Source: Tricholoma matsutake (lineage: Eukaryota > Basidiomycota > Agaricomycetes > Agaricales > Tricholomataceae). Taken from it: a DNA stretch of 64,000 bases. The notes beneath the pieces are model-generated. The model was not told the DNA's origin and made no database searches. It worked only from the letters and a program-made list of their open reading frames with translations. The translations under genes and the position numbers were made by a program. The stretch covers positions 124,001-188,000 of the forward strand of contig AP026539.1 in the NCBI GenBank assembly GCA_026075535.2, in the 5' to 3' direction. This document shows, one piece after another, positions 34,172-43,913 of the stretch. How positions within the stretch are numbered: the first letter of the stretch is position 1; each line of letters begins with the position of its first letter.

Positions 34172-35520
34172 ACACCGATAAAACATGACTTTTACCTCTT
34201 CAACCATGCTTGACTTTGCATTGCCCATTGTAATAGTAAGTTTTTTTGTTTCTTTCAACTAACTAGATGTTCTTTTTCTAGATTACAGTGTCAGGTCGAC
34301 AATGGTAAGTTGTTTGTTTGTTTCAATTAACTAACTGTTCAATTTTCTACATTACAGTGATTTGTACTACTTGACAACGATGGAGATGATGAACGACCCA
34401 GCACCCGCCCCAGCCCTGCAAGCCACTGCTCGTGGGGTGGATTGCCAGTGCTAGCAGCCGACGATAGAGAAGGGGAACAATGAACGACGAACAGGAGATG
34501 GGGATGAGGATGAGGAACCACAAGGGGGAGAGGACAACAATGAACAACAAACCACCACCACCACTGCACCCCCAACCGCTGCCGCGAGCAACTGCTCACA
34601 GGGTGGAAACAAGGAGCAACAAGGGCAGGGATGACAACGAGGGCACGGCAATGGGGATGAGGACGAGGTGCAAGAATGGCACATGAGGACCACTGCAGGA
34701 GATGGAGGCGGCGGCATACGGCGAGGGAAACCAACAAAAGGGCCCAAGAGATGTCATAGGTAAGTTTTTCCCCCCTCGATACATTTTTTTTTGTTACTAA
34801 CAAAGCTTTTATGACGATGGCGATGACTGGCACCACCTGACCCACCCCCACCACTGCAACGAGCTCCTGCTCATGGGGTGGTTAGGTGGTAGCATGACCA
34901 TACACCTACAAGGAGGGCCACAAGGACCACAATGAGGGCGATGACCACAACCCCCAACTAACCACAATGGGGGAGAGGAGCACCACCCATAAGGGGCAGG
35001 GGACCACAACGATGGTGGGAGGCAATGAGTGGGAATCCAAAGGGCACCACTGCAAAGAAGGGGGATGTGACAACCTCTCACCCTTGCCGAGACAGTGGGT
35101 TTTTTCTTTTGTAGTATTGTATAGAATCATTAAGTAAATAAATCCCTCCAGAATAAAATCCCATTGTTCATATCTTTTCTTACATGAGATTGATCATGTG
35201 GGTGTATATCAATAAGTAATGGAGGATTTGTGTTAATTCAAATTTAACAAAAAAATCATAGCTTAGGTATTGTGTACAGGGTGTAGTTAAGTTAGTTAAG
35301 GGCTTATACAATACAAATACAGGATGTTTAACAGCATAGAACATCAAATATGAGGCAAAAATCCACGGTGTATATATGTGGTGTCACACCTGCAGTGTTT
35401 CATGACAGACCGTGGTAAAAACCTGTCACCGCGGTTGCAGTGTTAGAACAGGTGTGGTGTTGGCAGGTGCAGGTGCAGTGTGTGAAATCTTACCCACGGT
35501 GTGACCCATGCTACACCCTA
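34172..35520. other. GC-rich inner and right part of the hAT-like element
   Basis: Contains three spaced copies of a GAGCAG/CTGCTC motif (about 34418-34440, 34580-34600, 34863-34885) shared with the 2.1-kb element at 41590-42015, then AT-rich sequence and a terminal cluster of CAGGT motifs (35385-35490). Long open frames here follow from base composition and are not genes. Confidence 0.4.
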
Positions 35521-35691
35521 TGAAAAAAATAGTCTACGATGAGTAGATTCTGCTTCAGAAACTGGAATTAGAATATCTCCCAATTGTTCGAGAGATTCGA
35601 AGGCATGGCGAGTATCAATGCGAAGGGTTCTCGCTTGTGTTGTCCTAAGCCGAGGAAGTCGAGGTTGGTCCGACGATGAAATGATTCAGAC

Positions 35692-35710
35692 ACCCTCGCG
35701 GTGGGCTCCA
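35692..35710 (-). promoter_or_regulatory. N1 tRNA-type primer binding site
   Basis: On minus, TGGAGCCCACCGCGAGGG follows the 5' LTR after a 10-nt spacer. It begins with TGG, the complement of a tRNA 3' CCA. The implied discriminator base is U, which would suit tRNA-Cys among others; the tRNA cannot be named from this window. Unlike family E, the site is not complementary to its own LTR. Confidence 0.5.
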
Positions 35711-35720
35711 AAAATGATGA

Positions 35721-36903
35721 TACTCAACCTGGGAAAACCACCAGAACTGCTGATGAGGCAATCAATGATGTTTGCGACGAGTCAGAGGAAGGTTGCGAGA
35801 TGTTCCGAATGTTCGTGGTCAAACCTATGAGAAGATTACTAGTTAACACTAGTCGTAAAGGTAGTGCTATCAGAGACAAAGGTATTTGACATGGTCCAAT
35901 GGGATATCGATCGATATCGAGGACGATCGACGAGATCGATGGCGAACGAGTTTATTGTCGATGGCCAATATGTGAATTCTGGAGACCTTTCGATAGGTCG
36001 ATAGTATTCGAAGGGTGCGGTAAATGGCTATGAAGTGTTGGAAGGGTTACTAGAGCTAATGACGAGGGGATCGAGGGAGGATTGAGGAATGCGACGATCG
36101 CAGAGGTTTCTCGTTGATCGAGAAAACCTGTAGAGACTTAGATTGTTTTTAGAAAGTTGATCAGATGCTTAGAACTGTATACGAGATGATATGTGAAGAC
36201 AATTTCTTGTTATTTCCAAGTAGATACTACAGAGTTTTAAATGTTTTAAAGAAACTTCCTAAAATGGAATGAGAAACATGTGTAGAACATGAGGCAAAAG
36301 ATATGAGTTAGGGCACAAGGCCATAAAGGAGACTGGAATCTGAACAAGAAAGATATATATATATCATATGATCAAAGAGTAATAAAAGGAAAGAACTAAA
36401 AGAGACTGTCCTTTGTGTATAAACTGCGCTAAGTCTCGCAATAATGCATCCAGCAGGTTCTGTGCATGATAGGGACTTGGAACGAGGCTGACCTATGATC
36501 AGCAGGTTTGAGCACAAGTTGGAATATGTCCTAGTGCATGGTCTTCCACCATTTAGATAATGAAGGTGGCGCCCAATGTCGCTCATAGTTTCTCAATATC
36601 AATCGATGACACTCGACAATGCTCAACAATGCTCGATCGTGGTTGCAACTTGTTCGAAGTTGGTCGGGGATGTTTGATGGTCGTGTAGGGGAATCTTAGT
36701 GACTTTCGGGGTAGTCCTAAGGTTGTGCAATGTGGGCTTTTGATACAATTGATGTCACTGGTGATGTTTCAATGCAGTCGATATGATATCGTGATCAATA
36801 GAGTGGGTCGCGCTGTGTCTGGGACATTGTAGGAGTTAGCCGACATGATTAGAATGATGCTAAAGTGGTGAATCGGTCCTTGAGCCGAGGAGACGACCTA
36901 TCA
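35721..36903 (-). repeat. N1 5' LTR
   Basis: 1183 bp, closely similar to the 3' LTR 22785-23946. Its inner end reads TACTCAACC on plus where the other copies have TGCTCAACC, a G->A change in the terminal dinucleotide. At 36904 the E2 integrase resumes. Confidence 0.92.
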
Positions 36904-37700
36904 CCGACTGGCCCGAATGGCTGACAATTGCTGAATTTTCCCACAATAACAAATTCCATTCGGCTTCTCATATGTCACCCTTTTTTGCGAATTATGGATA
37001 TCATCCTCACATGGGAGTAGAACCCAGAAGGGAAGTCAAAGTACAGTTGGTAGAAGACTTTGTATCTAAGATGCAAAAGGTACAAGAGGAAGCAGAGGCA
37101 GCATTGAAGAAAGCATGTGATGACATGATGCAATATGCGGATCGTACTCGAGCACGTGCTCCAGAGTACAACATTGGTGACTTGGTGTGGCTAAGTACCA
37201 AGGACCTAAATATTCCATGACCTTCAAGGAAACTTATGGAGAAACAAGTTGGCCCGTATGCGATCTCTAAAGTGATCTCACCTAATGCGGTAGTGCTAAA
37301 ATTACCCCGATCATTCAAGATTGATCCCGAGATTAATATATCCCGCCTATGCCCTTACCACCTACCCACTATTCCTGGTCAACAAACTACTCCACAACCT
37401 CCGATAATAGTAGAAGGTGCTCCAGAATATGTAGTTGAAGAAATTCTAGACTCACATCTTTGACGGAACAAATTGGAGTTCTTAATAAAGTGGAAAAACT
37501 ATACTGATGAAAATAATTCATGGGAGCCCAAAGAGAATTGTAAGCGAGTGCGCAATGTGATCACCCAATTCTTTAAACATAATCCGAATGCTCCGCATCG
37601 CATTGCGAGAATGGTGTATGAGGGGATGAAATTCTGGCCGTACCAAAATTTCACAGAGGGGACAAACGTAATATTTTCTCGCCTGGAAGTCGAGGCATAA
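36904..37700 (+). pseudogene. pol: E2 pol, second part (integrase C-terminus and chromodomain)
   Basis: Continues E2 pol after N1: DWPEWLTIAEFSHNNKFHSAS, the integrase C-terminal beta barrel (PEYNIGDLVWLSTKDL, VGPYAISKVISPNAV) and the chromodomain (YVVEEILDSHL, LEFLIKWKNYTDENNSWEP). TGA near 37218 and 37461 interrupt it. The stop TAA (37698-37700) overlaps the polypurine tract before the 3' LTR. Confidence 0.92.
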
Positions 37701-37711
37701 AAGGGGGGTAA

Positions 37712-38113
37712 TGTTAGGAAACCACCCCATTACCTAATAAAATTTCATTTTTATTTTATTATGTTGAATTATGCTACATGACGCCAAATGACGCTACACT
37801 TTGATAGCATGAGAATTTTATTTCGCATGCATCAATATGTATGTGCATGTACAAGTGTGTCGGTAACAACAATGTACAATATATGTAACATAGTATATAA
37901 ACCCTAAATATACACCTAGGGGACCCCAGTTGTGTTCTCTTAGGTATTCCACCTACACTTTCGGTGTGAAAGGCCTTTGTCAACAAACTCACCTCTTAAT
38001 AACCCCTCGCATCAAAACCATCAATTCCCCCATCATGTGTGTGGATCCTGCCCCCTTCTTGTAGAGAGAACCTGCATGGTCTTAGCTAGCAGATAGTGGG
38101 TGTCGCCCTAACA
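37712..38113 (+). repeat. E2 3' LTR
   Basis: 402 bp, TGTTAGG...CCTAACA, followed by GAATG (38114-38118), the partner of AAATG before the 5' LTR. Confidence 0.94.
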
Positions 38114-38118
38114 GAATG

Positions 38119-38708
38119 TGGGGGAGGAATTGATTGCATTTCCAGTAAATGAAGAACTTTAGAATTTTGACACATATGAAGCCTGTAACCTTGATGGAAA
38201 TGACGAGCAATTGATCTGGTATGACTGGTTAGCCAATTCAGCAACAACTTCACATGTTACGCATCAAAGGGAAGCTTTTATTGCATACACACCTGTGGAG
38301 AAATGTTCTGTAACAGGTGTAGGCGGTAAAGAAGCAAAAATTGAAGGCCACGAAACTGTTGAATTAATTTTGACATGTAATGGTCACAATTATATTTTGC
38401 GCTTGGAGGATGTACTCTACTTACCTGGAACACAGAATAATTGGATTTCATTGGGGCGATGGGATGCAGCTGGGGGAAGATATACAGGTGGAAAGGGAAG
38501 AATTACCTTTGTCACCAAGGAGGGGAAGAAAATAGCACAAGGGAACAAGGTTAACAACCACTTATCACATGTACCGAGGCAAAGCAACACATAGAACCCT
38601 TTCCTAAAATATCCATGCAACAAACTGAACCCGGAGAATTGATGCATATTGACTTATGGGGAAAATATGCGATCAAATCTATAAATGGAAATCAATATTA
38701 CTTGTTAT
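38119..38708 (+). pseudogene. pol: C1 copia protease and integrase start
   Basis: Protease around YDWLANSATTSHVTHQREAF; the expected catalytic D-S/T-G reads as NSA, so the aspartate is gone. LEDVLYLPGTQNNWISLG is the typical copia protease/integrase linker. After a frame break, integrase begins with GELMHIDLWGKYAIKSINGNQYYLL, which holds the first catalytic Asp of the DDE triad. The frame is cut at 38708 by the 945-bp element and resumes at 39662. Confidence 0.85.
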
Positions 38709-39653
38709 TAGTGTTGCCCCGGCTCAGCTAGCCAAGAGCCGGCTCACTTAAGCTGGCTAAATTTCCTTATGTGGCTCAGCTCAGCTTTTAGCTGACTCAA
38801 AGCTGGCTCAAGCTGGTACATAATTCTCAAATTATTGTAACTATCAATGTGGGTAAATTAGCGACTATCTGATAGATACACAATGTTACATATATTTCAA
38901 GCATAGAATGATGATACTAGAAACTCTAAGGTCTTAAAAATAAATAGAAATTAGAAAAAATCAAGGCAGGGTGTGAGATAGCATGGGAATGCCAGGGAGC
39001 ACATATGGCTGTCATCTCTTCAGGCCCTTCAAATGAGACCAGAATACATTGTAAACAAGCTTTCAATGATGAAAAACAGTGGAGAACTGACCGAGATACA
39101 GCTTAAGCCCCCCAAAACCAAAGAATGTGGAATATCTCTACAACGCAGACACGTGCACCTCTCGTCTCTTCGGGCCCTTCAAACGACACTATAGTAGATT
39201 GTAAACAAGCCTTAGATCATAAGAAATGGTGGAGAATTGACTGACCTAGAGTACCCCACCAAAACAGAAAATGTGAAATATCTCCAGAACGCAGACAGAC
39301 AGACCTCTCATCTCTTCTGGTCCTTCAAACAATACTAGAATAAATTGTAAACGAGCCCTCAACGATGGAGAATGATGGAGAACTCACAAAGATGGAGTAC
39401 ACCCTCCTCCTGAAACATAGCATGTCAGATATCTCCAGAATGCGATGGTGAATGCCTCTTGTTTTTTCAGGCCCTAAACCCGACAGTAGAATAGCTGATA
39501 ATCAACTCTTAGCTGGTAGAAAATGGTACAGAACTCACCAAGATACAGTATAGACTCATGATGTCTATCTGGCACCCATTACATTTTTTTTGGGCTATTA
39601 TTGGGCTCGGCTGTGGCTTGAACCAGCTACAAGCCAAAGCCATGGCAACACTA
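38709..39653. mobile_element. hAT-like non-autonomous element, 945 bp
   Basis: Termini TAGTGTTGCC and GGCAACACTA are perfect 10-bp inverted repeats fitting the hAT pattern, flanked by a perfect 8-bp duplication CTTGTTAT (38701-38708 and 39654-39661). Subterminal GGCTCAGCT/AGCTGGCT repeats occur at the left end and GGCTCGGCT and AGCTACAAGCC at the right end. The interior repeats a motif around CTCTTCNGGNCCTTCAAA followed by TGTAAAC about four times (39018-39490). No transposase. Confidence 0.93.
39018..39500. repeat. internal ~140-bp tandem repeat in the 945-bp element
   Basis: About four diverged units, each with CTCTTC(A/G)GG(C/T)CCTTCAAA, an AGAATAnATTGTAAAC segment, GGTGGAGAACT and an AATATCTCCAGAACGCAGAC segment, near 39018, 39165, 39305 and 39455. 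Non-coding internal repeats of the hAT-like element. Confidence 0.6.
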
Positions 39654-39661
39654 CTTGTTAT

Positions 39662-40480
39662 GTGTGGACAATGCAAAATGCTACATAACCGTCCAGTGTT
39701 TGAAGGAAAAATTGGACTCAACACAAGTGGTAATAAATTATTTGGCACATTTAATAACTCAAGGTCAAAAACCGAAAGGGATCCAAATTGATTGTGGGAA
39801 AGAATTTGTAAACAAGAAGTTGGAAAAATGGTGTAGTGAACATGGTATAGAAGTAAGACTAACTGCACCATACTCACCTTTGCAGAATGGCGTCGCAGAG
39901 TGAATGAATAGAACTCTTGTTGAACTATCATGCGCCATGATAACTGCCAACCAACTTCCCAAATTTCTTTGAAATATGCAATTTTACATGCCGCTTACCT
40001 TCGTAACTGAACATTCACGAAACACCTTCCGAAATCAACACCTTATGAAGGATGGCACAAAATAAAACCCAACGTATCACATTTACGGGAATTTAGAAGT
40101 GACATATGGATATTACTACAAGGTTAAAAGAAACTGAGAAAAATGCTACCAAAATCAAGGCACCAAGCATACATCGGCTATGATGATGGTGCTGGGGCAG
40201 TAAATATTACAATGCAGAAACTTGCAAAGTACTTACCTCCCACAACTTCTGAAATATTACACCTACAGAAAAACCAACTCCTGACCATATTGAAATTACA
40301 CCTGATTTACCGCATCTGCAGGTAGCATGCCACCAATGGATGTAACAGATTCTGATGATAGAACTCAGAACCTTGCCCCCAGGAAGTGAAAACGGAATGA
40401 AACACAGGAAGATATAAATATAGAAGAACCGCAGAAGACGCATGGAATTTGTACTGATTATAGGCACCTTCACAATCCTT
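39662..40480 (+). pseudogene. pol: C1 copia integrase, remainder
   Basis: Continues across the 945-bp insertion: VDNAKCYITVQCLKEKLDS, the second catalytic Asp in IQIDCGKEFVNKK, and the Glu in PLQNGVAE followed by a stop where Arg is expected (TGA, 39901-39903). The C-terminal region includes LPKSRHQAYIGYDDGAGAVN. Several stops and frame changes from 39970 to 40450. Confidence 0.85.
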
Positions 40481-40871
40481 TTGCATATGAGGAAGATGAC
40501 AATCTCTTATCACAAGAAGAAGTCTATGCAATTGTTGCTGGAGACAAACTTACAAGTCTTGAAGATGCAAAGAACTCCCCAGATTGCCCTGAATGGCAAG
40601 AGGCCATGAAAACTGAATTAGATTTATTGTCAAAGAAGGGGACTTGGGAACTCATCCAGAAACCTCACAATGCAGTAGCAATTAAGAATAAATGGATCTT
40701 TGTCAGGAAGCACAATAAAGAAGGGGAAGTAGTAAGGTATCAAGCAAGACTAGTGGCGAAGGGATATGCACAATGACCCAGATTTGTTGATAGGGAAACA
40801 TTTTCACTGGTTCCCAGAATGGATACATTACATGCAATACTAGCACTCGTACCTGAAAAGGGACTCAAGTT
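40481..40871 (+). pseudogene. pol: C1 copia reverse transcriptase, N-terminal part
   Basis: AKNSPDCPEWQEAMKTELDLL, GTWELIQKPHNAVAIKNKWIF and RYQARLVAKGYAQ are the copia RT start. A TGA at 40775 follows YAQ. The segment ends EKGLK at 40871, where the 2.1-kb element inserts; RT resumes as LQQMDIKGAYLN after it. Confidence 0.88.
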
Positions 40872-41139
40872 CAAGACTTTGCACTCCCCCCCATATTCCT
40901 ATTGGAGTCCTAGGAGTCCGAGTTTTCCGATAGGAGTCCGATCAGAGTCCTACTAGTCCAATACTAGTCCTAGGAGTCCAATAGGAATCTGATCGGAATG
41001 TATCTTGATGACCATGTACTCTTATTTCCAAGAAATCCCTAGTAAATTCTGAGTAAAGTCCTATGCAATTCCAACAGGTAGTTGGAATACCACACCATTT
41101 TGGAAGACTTAACTTTGGTGAAAGTGCTTACAAAATAAA

Positions 41140-41230
41140 TGGGCAGAGCAGGGATTGAACCCCAGACCTTGGGATATATATAAGCCACATGACCACCAAA
41201 CAAGTGCTCAACCAGTTGAGCCACAGGAGC
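41140..41230 (-). ncRNA. tRNA-like sequence with A and B boxes (left end)
   Basis: On minus, box A TGGCTCAACTGG (41212-41223) and box B GGTTCAATCCC (41151-41161) match the polymerase III consensus. D- and T-arm-like pairs are visible (GCTC...GAGC; CTGGG...CCC), but the acceptor stem does not pair. A tRNA-derived (SINE-like) promoter or decayed tRNA is likelier than a working tRNA. Confidence 0.55.
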
Positions 41231-41590
41231 ATTAATAAACATGTAATATAAAGTCCATTTATAGCACTTCACTTATTGAGCCCTCATGTCTTCGCGAGGG
41301 AGTAGATAACTAATATAGATTTTTTTTAAAAACCCCACGCAAATGCGGGGGGGAGAATTAATTATACTATTTAATTATACTATTTTAAATTCCACAAAAA
41401 AAACCCACCCCCCCACAAAATGGGGGGGAGGGGGTGGTGGTGCATCACATTGGCTGTCTCATCAGCCCTGTCCCATCGTTTCCCCTCCCTCTCATCTCCA
41501 TTGTGTCTCACCTCCCTCACCTCACCTCCCCCATGGCTTCCCTCCCCTCCCTCATCTCCCCTCCCTCATCGTTCCACCCACTGTCCACCC

Positions 41591-42015
41591 CACGAGCAGT
41601 TGCTTGCAAGGCTGGTGGTGGGGTGCATCATATGTTGGTGGCAGTGTTTGTCCATCGTCCCCTCCCTCCCTCCCCCTCCCCTTGAACACCCTACGAGCAG
41701 ATGCTTGTAGGCATGCATGGGGTGGGTGTCGCCATCATCTCCCCTTCTGGTCATCATCTCCCTTTCCCCTTGTTGTTTCATCACCCTCATCATTTATCCC
41801 CCTTGTTGTCTGCACCCATGAACTACCCTATGGGCAGCTGCTTGTAGGCATGTCGTTTGGTGCCATCATCGTCCCTCCATGCCATTTCCGTGTTCTCACA
41901 CCCCATATACACCCCACTAGCAGTCGCTCATGGCAGTGATGGGGGGTGCGGGATGTTATAGGTGTTGTGGGGGGTCCATGCACTCACGATCCACCCTACG
42001 AGCAGCAGCTTGTAG
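41591..42015. repeat. five copies of a ~20-bp near-palindrome
   Basis: Units close to CTACGAGCAGNNGCTTGTAG at 41591-41610, 41691-41710, 41828-41847, 41914-41933 and 41996-42015, spaced 80-135 bp. Related copies occur, in the other orientation, in the hAT-like element at 34418-34885. Long open frames across this GC-rich tract (41343-42231) look compositional. Confidence 0.55.
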
Positions 42016-42594
42016 GCATGGGGTGGGTGCATTGTCGGTTCGTCAGTGACATGGCACAAGGGGAGGGGTTGGGTGGTGCTTACTGGGCGGGTATTCCCCT
42101 TCTGGGGTCTCCTGGTGTTGCTCCCCGTGCTCCTGACCATGATTGGTACCCTCACATCCCATTTTGACAGGGAGGAGGGGGGTTGCCAGGGGCATTGTTG
42201 GGTGTGGGTTTAGCTTGCGTCGGTCCATCATTACCCATGTAGATTAGAACCTAGAAACAAAACAAATGAGTTAGTTAGTTTACAAAAGTAAGAAACAAAT
42301 GAAAAAAAAAACTTACTATGGGCCCAAACGATGATTGCATCAGTTGGGCATCGTTGGGCATCGAAACCAGTCATTTCCAGTCTTGGGGGCTCATCTAGAG
42401 ATGGGGGTGAAGTGGGAGTGGTGGGAGTTGCTGGGTTGAGGTGGTTGAGGTGGGGGGGATGGAGGTGGCATGCTTGTCATCGTTGTTGGTGGTGGTGGGA
42501 GTGATGAGCTGGCAGGTGCGATGATGCAGCTATGTGCTTTGTCATCACACCCATGGGAATGGTATGTAGTATAGTATGATCACTTACCTGTAAT

Positions 42595-42680
42595 GACTGT
42601 TTAGCCTAATGGTATTGTTGTTGGTTTAGGCTTACATAATCTTCTGCAATGTCAAGGGTTCAATTCTGGTGTGCGTGTTG
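42595..42680 (+). ncRNA. tRNA-like sequence with A and B boxes (right end)
   Basis: Box A TAGCCTAATGG (42602-42612) and a near-consensus box B GGTTCAATTCT (42657-42667), 45 nt apart. It mirrors the left-end copy and points toward the right terminus. Acceptor pairing is poor, so it is probably tRNA-derived rather than a tRNA gene. Confidence 0.45.
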
Positions 42681-42982
42681 ACTTTTTCATACTATATTAC
42701 TAAGCAAGGCTGCTTTCATTCCTATCGGAATCCTATGTTGTCCAATGTCTTAGCATAACTTTGGAATAGTCCTATGTGATTCCTATGACCAGAAATTCCT
42801 AGGAAATTCTGATAGTCCAATCGGAATCACATCGGACTGGACTAGGACTAAATCTGCTATTTCATGTCAATTTGGCTGGTGAAAATGACATTGGAATATG
42901 GTTGGAATCTGATCAGACTCTGATCGGAATCATTGGAATCATCGGATTCCTATAGGAATACGGGGGGGAGTGTAAAGACCTC

Positions 42983-43690
42983 CTCAAGTTACAACAAATG
43001 GACATAAAGGGTGCATATTTAAACAGCAATTTGCAAGAGGCAATATATTTGCAACAGCCTGAAGGATGTGAAGATGGAACGGGTCAAGTATGCAGGTTAG
43101 TCAAAACACTTTATGGTTTAAAACAGGCAGGCTGAGAGTGCAATAATGAACTTGATGGACAACTCAAGATACATGGCTATGCGCACTTACTTTTGGATCC
43201 ATGTGTGTATATACAACGCGATGGGGATGACTTTGGTATAATGGCTATTTGGGTGGATGACTCACTACTTTTTGCTTCATCTGATAAAATGATGGATCAT
43301 ATGAAAGAAACAATCTGCTCAGAATGGGAAGTAACAGATATTGGAGAGCCGAGTAAAATTGTTGGCATTGAAGTTACATGGACTGAGAACACAATAACTA
43401 TATCTCAACAGAGATAAATTGAAAATATTCTCCATAACAAAGGAATAGCCAATGCAAATCCTACAGGTATACCCATGGACCCTAATATAAAGCTTGGACC
43501 AAAACTGGATGATAACGAACCCAATCAATGTAATTCATATGCACGATTATTGGGGAGTCTGCAATTTTTGGCAAATTCCACAAGACTGGACATAAGCTAT
43601 GCAGTTAATAAATTGGCTGCCTACACTGCAAACCCAGGTTTGAAACACCATGGTGCAATAAATGGGGTCCGGCAATCCCACCAAACAAAG
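42983..43690 (+). pseudogene. pol: C1 copia reverse transcriptase, C-terminal part
   Basis: Resumes as LKLQQMDIKGAYLNSNLQEAIYLQQPEG, then LVKTLYGLKQAG, the catalytic motif in MAIWVDDSLLFAS (about 43225-43263) and YARLLGSLQFLANSTRLDISYAVN near the RT/RNase H connection. TGA at about 43133 and TAA at about 43415 interrupt it. The end near 43690 runs into unrelated sequence, so RNase H and the 3' LTR are missing. Confidence 0.88.
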
Positions 43691-43913
43691 TGTGACAGAG
43701 AAAACAATTGCCATTTTTGGAAATCACTCCTTATCACCACTGATTTACCAGTGATCGAGTGTGTACCATGCTCAATCTAAGTTATCTAGTACATGAATTG
43801 TTGTAGTAACAATTTATTTGTCTATGTAGAGACGAGTGTATGAGTAAGTTATTGTAAGAATATCAAAAGAGCAATAATTATAATTATAATATATGATAAG
43901 CTTGAGAATCCAG
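43691..43913. other. junction after the truncated copia element
   Basis: AT-rich, with a short inverted repeat near 43725-43755 (ATCAC...GTGAT). No LTR end, primer site or gene recognised. Confidence 0.3.

Larger units (their letters stand above)
33243..35520. mobile_element. hAT-like non-autonomous DNA element in N1 gag
   Basis: 2278 bp with inverted termini TAGGGTGTAGCAC.../...ATGCTACACCCTA. The termini fit the hAT pattern (YARNG). Flanks TGAAGGAA (33235-33242) and TGAAAAAA (35521-35528) match at 6 of 8 positions, the differences being G->A. Both ends carry many subterminal ACAGGT or ACCTGT motifs, as expected for transposase-binding repeats. It encodes no transposase; GC-rich inner frames (34339-35130) are low-complexity. 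It contains two intron-like GTAAGT...AG segments (about 34231-34362) and a solo LTR. Confidence 0.75.
22785..36903 (-). mobile_element. Ty3/gypsy retrotransposon N1 with an extra antisense gene
   Basis: Second gypsy family, coding on minus, inserted in the E2 integrase. LTRs: 3' LTR 22785-23946 and 5' LTR 35721-36903, with TG...CA ends in both orientations. Order in element direction: 5' LTR, tRNA-type primer site, gag (split by a DNA element), solo LTR insertion, PR-RT-RH-IN, convergent antisense gene, polypurine tract, 3' LTR. E2 sequence resumes almost perfectly across the insertion (left ...GACAAAC, right CCGACTGG...). A clean target duplication is not visible; only about 1 bp repeats, so one flank has probably lost a few bases. 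Many stops make it defective. Confidence 0.9.
17784..38113 (+). mobile_element. Ty3/gypsy retrotransposon E2, interrupted by N1
   Basis: LTRs at 17784-18185 and 37712-38113. Subtracting N1 (22785-36903) leaves 6211 bp, one base from E1's length. Flanks are AAATG (17779-17783) and GAATG (38114-38118), a 5-bp duplication with one change. It lies in the C1 copia reading region. Its 5' end reads TGGTAGG rather than TGTTAGG. The element keeps the self-priming site (18188-18198) and both polypurine tracts, but gag and pol carry many stops. Confidence 0.95.
40872..42982. mobile_element. 2.1-kb inverted-repeat DNA element with tRNA-like ends
   Basis: Ends carry an imperfect inverted repeat (CTTTGCACTCCCCCCCATAT at left, CTTTACACTCCCCCCCGTAT reading in from the right). 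An 8-bp duplication CTCAAGTT (40864-40871 and 42983-42990) flanks it, and precise removal restores EKGLKLQQMDIKG in C1 RT. Subterminal sequence is full of GGAGTCC/GGAATC motifs. A polymerase III-type A box and B box lies at each end, pointing outward. The middle (41400-42320) is GC-rich with five copies of a ~20-bp near-palindrome. No transposase. The 8-bp duplication suggests hAT-like, but the extreme termini are not typical. Confidence 0.8.
16991..43690 (+). mobile_element. Ty1/copia retrotransposon C1, split by three insertions
   Basis: Copia-type gag (16991-17783), protease (38119-38640), integrase (about 38640-38708 and 39662-40400) and reverse transcriptase (about 40480-40871 and 42983-43690) lie in PR-IN-RT order on plus. 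Removing E2 (17784-38113), the 945-bp hAT-like element (38709-39653) and the 2.1-kb element (40872-42982) joins the pieces in order. No LTR is recognised at either end; RT ends near 43690 in unrelated sequence, so RNase H is largely lost. The protein frames also contain stops. C1 is the oldest layer of the stack. Confidence 0.85.

Noticed and set aside
34339..35130. Several overlapping open frames on both strands, Pro/Ser/Arg-rich
   Set aside because: GC-rich low-complexity DNA inside the hAT-like element; no start context, splice or domain support.
22780..36908. Clean target duplication for N1
   Set aside because: Flanks CAAAC and CCGAC do not match; at most 1 bp is duplicated relative to the uninterrupted E1 and E3 sequences, so I do not claim one.
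41140..41230. Functional tRNA gene
   Set aside because: Acceptor stem strands do not pair and the anticodon arm is unclear, although both internal promoter boxes are good.
41039..41272. Open frame on minus with a PVAQLVEH...GSIPALP pattern
   Set aside because: This peptide pattern is a known artefact of translating tRNA-like DNA; the A and B boxes explain it.
41343..42231. Long open frames through the GC-rich core of the 2.1-kb element
   Set aside because: Composition-driven and built on repeated near-palindromes; no recognisable protein pattern.
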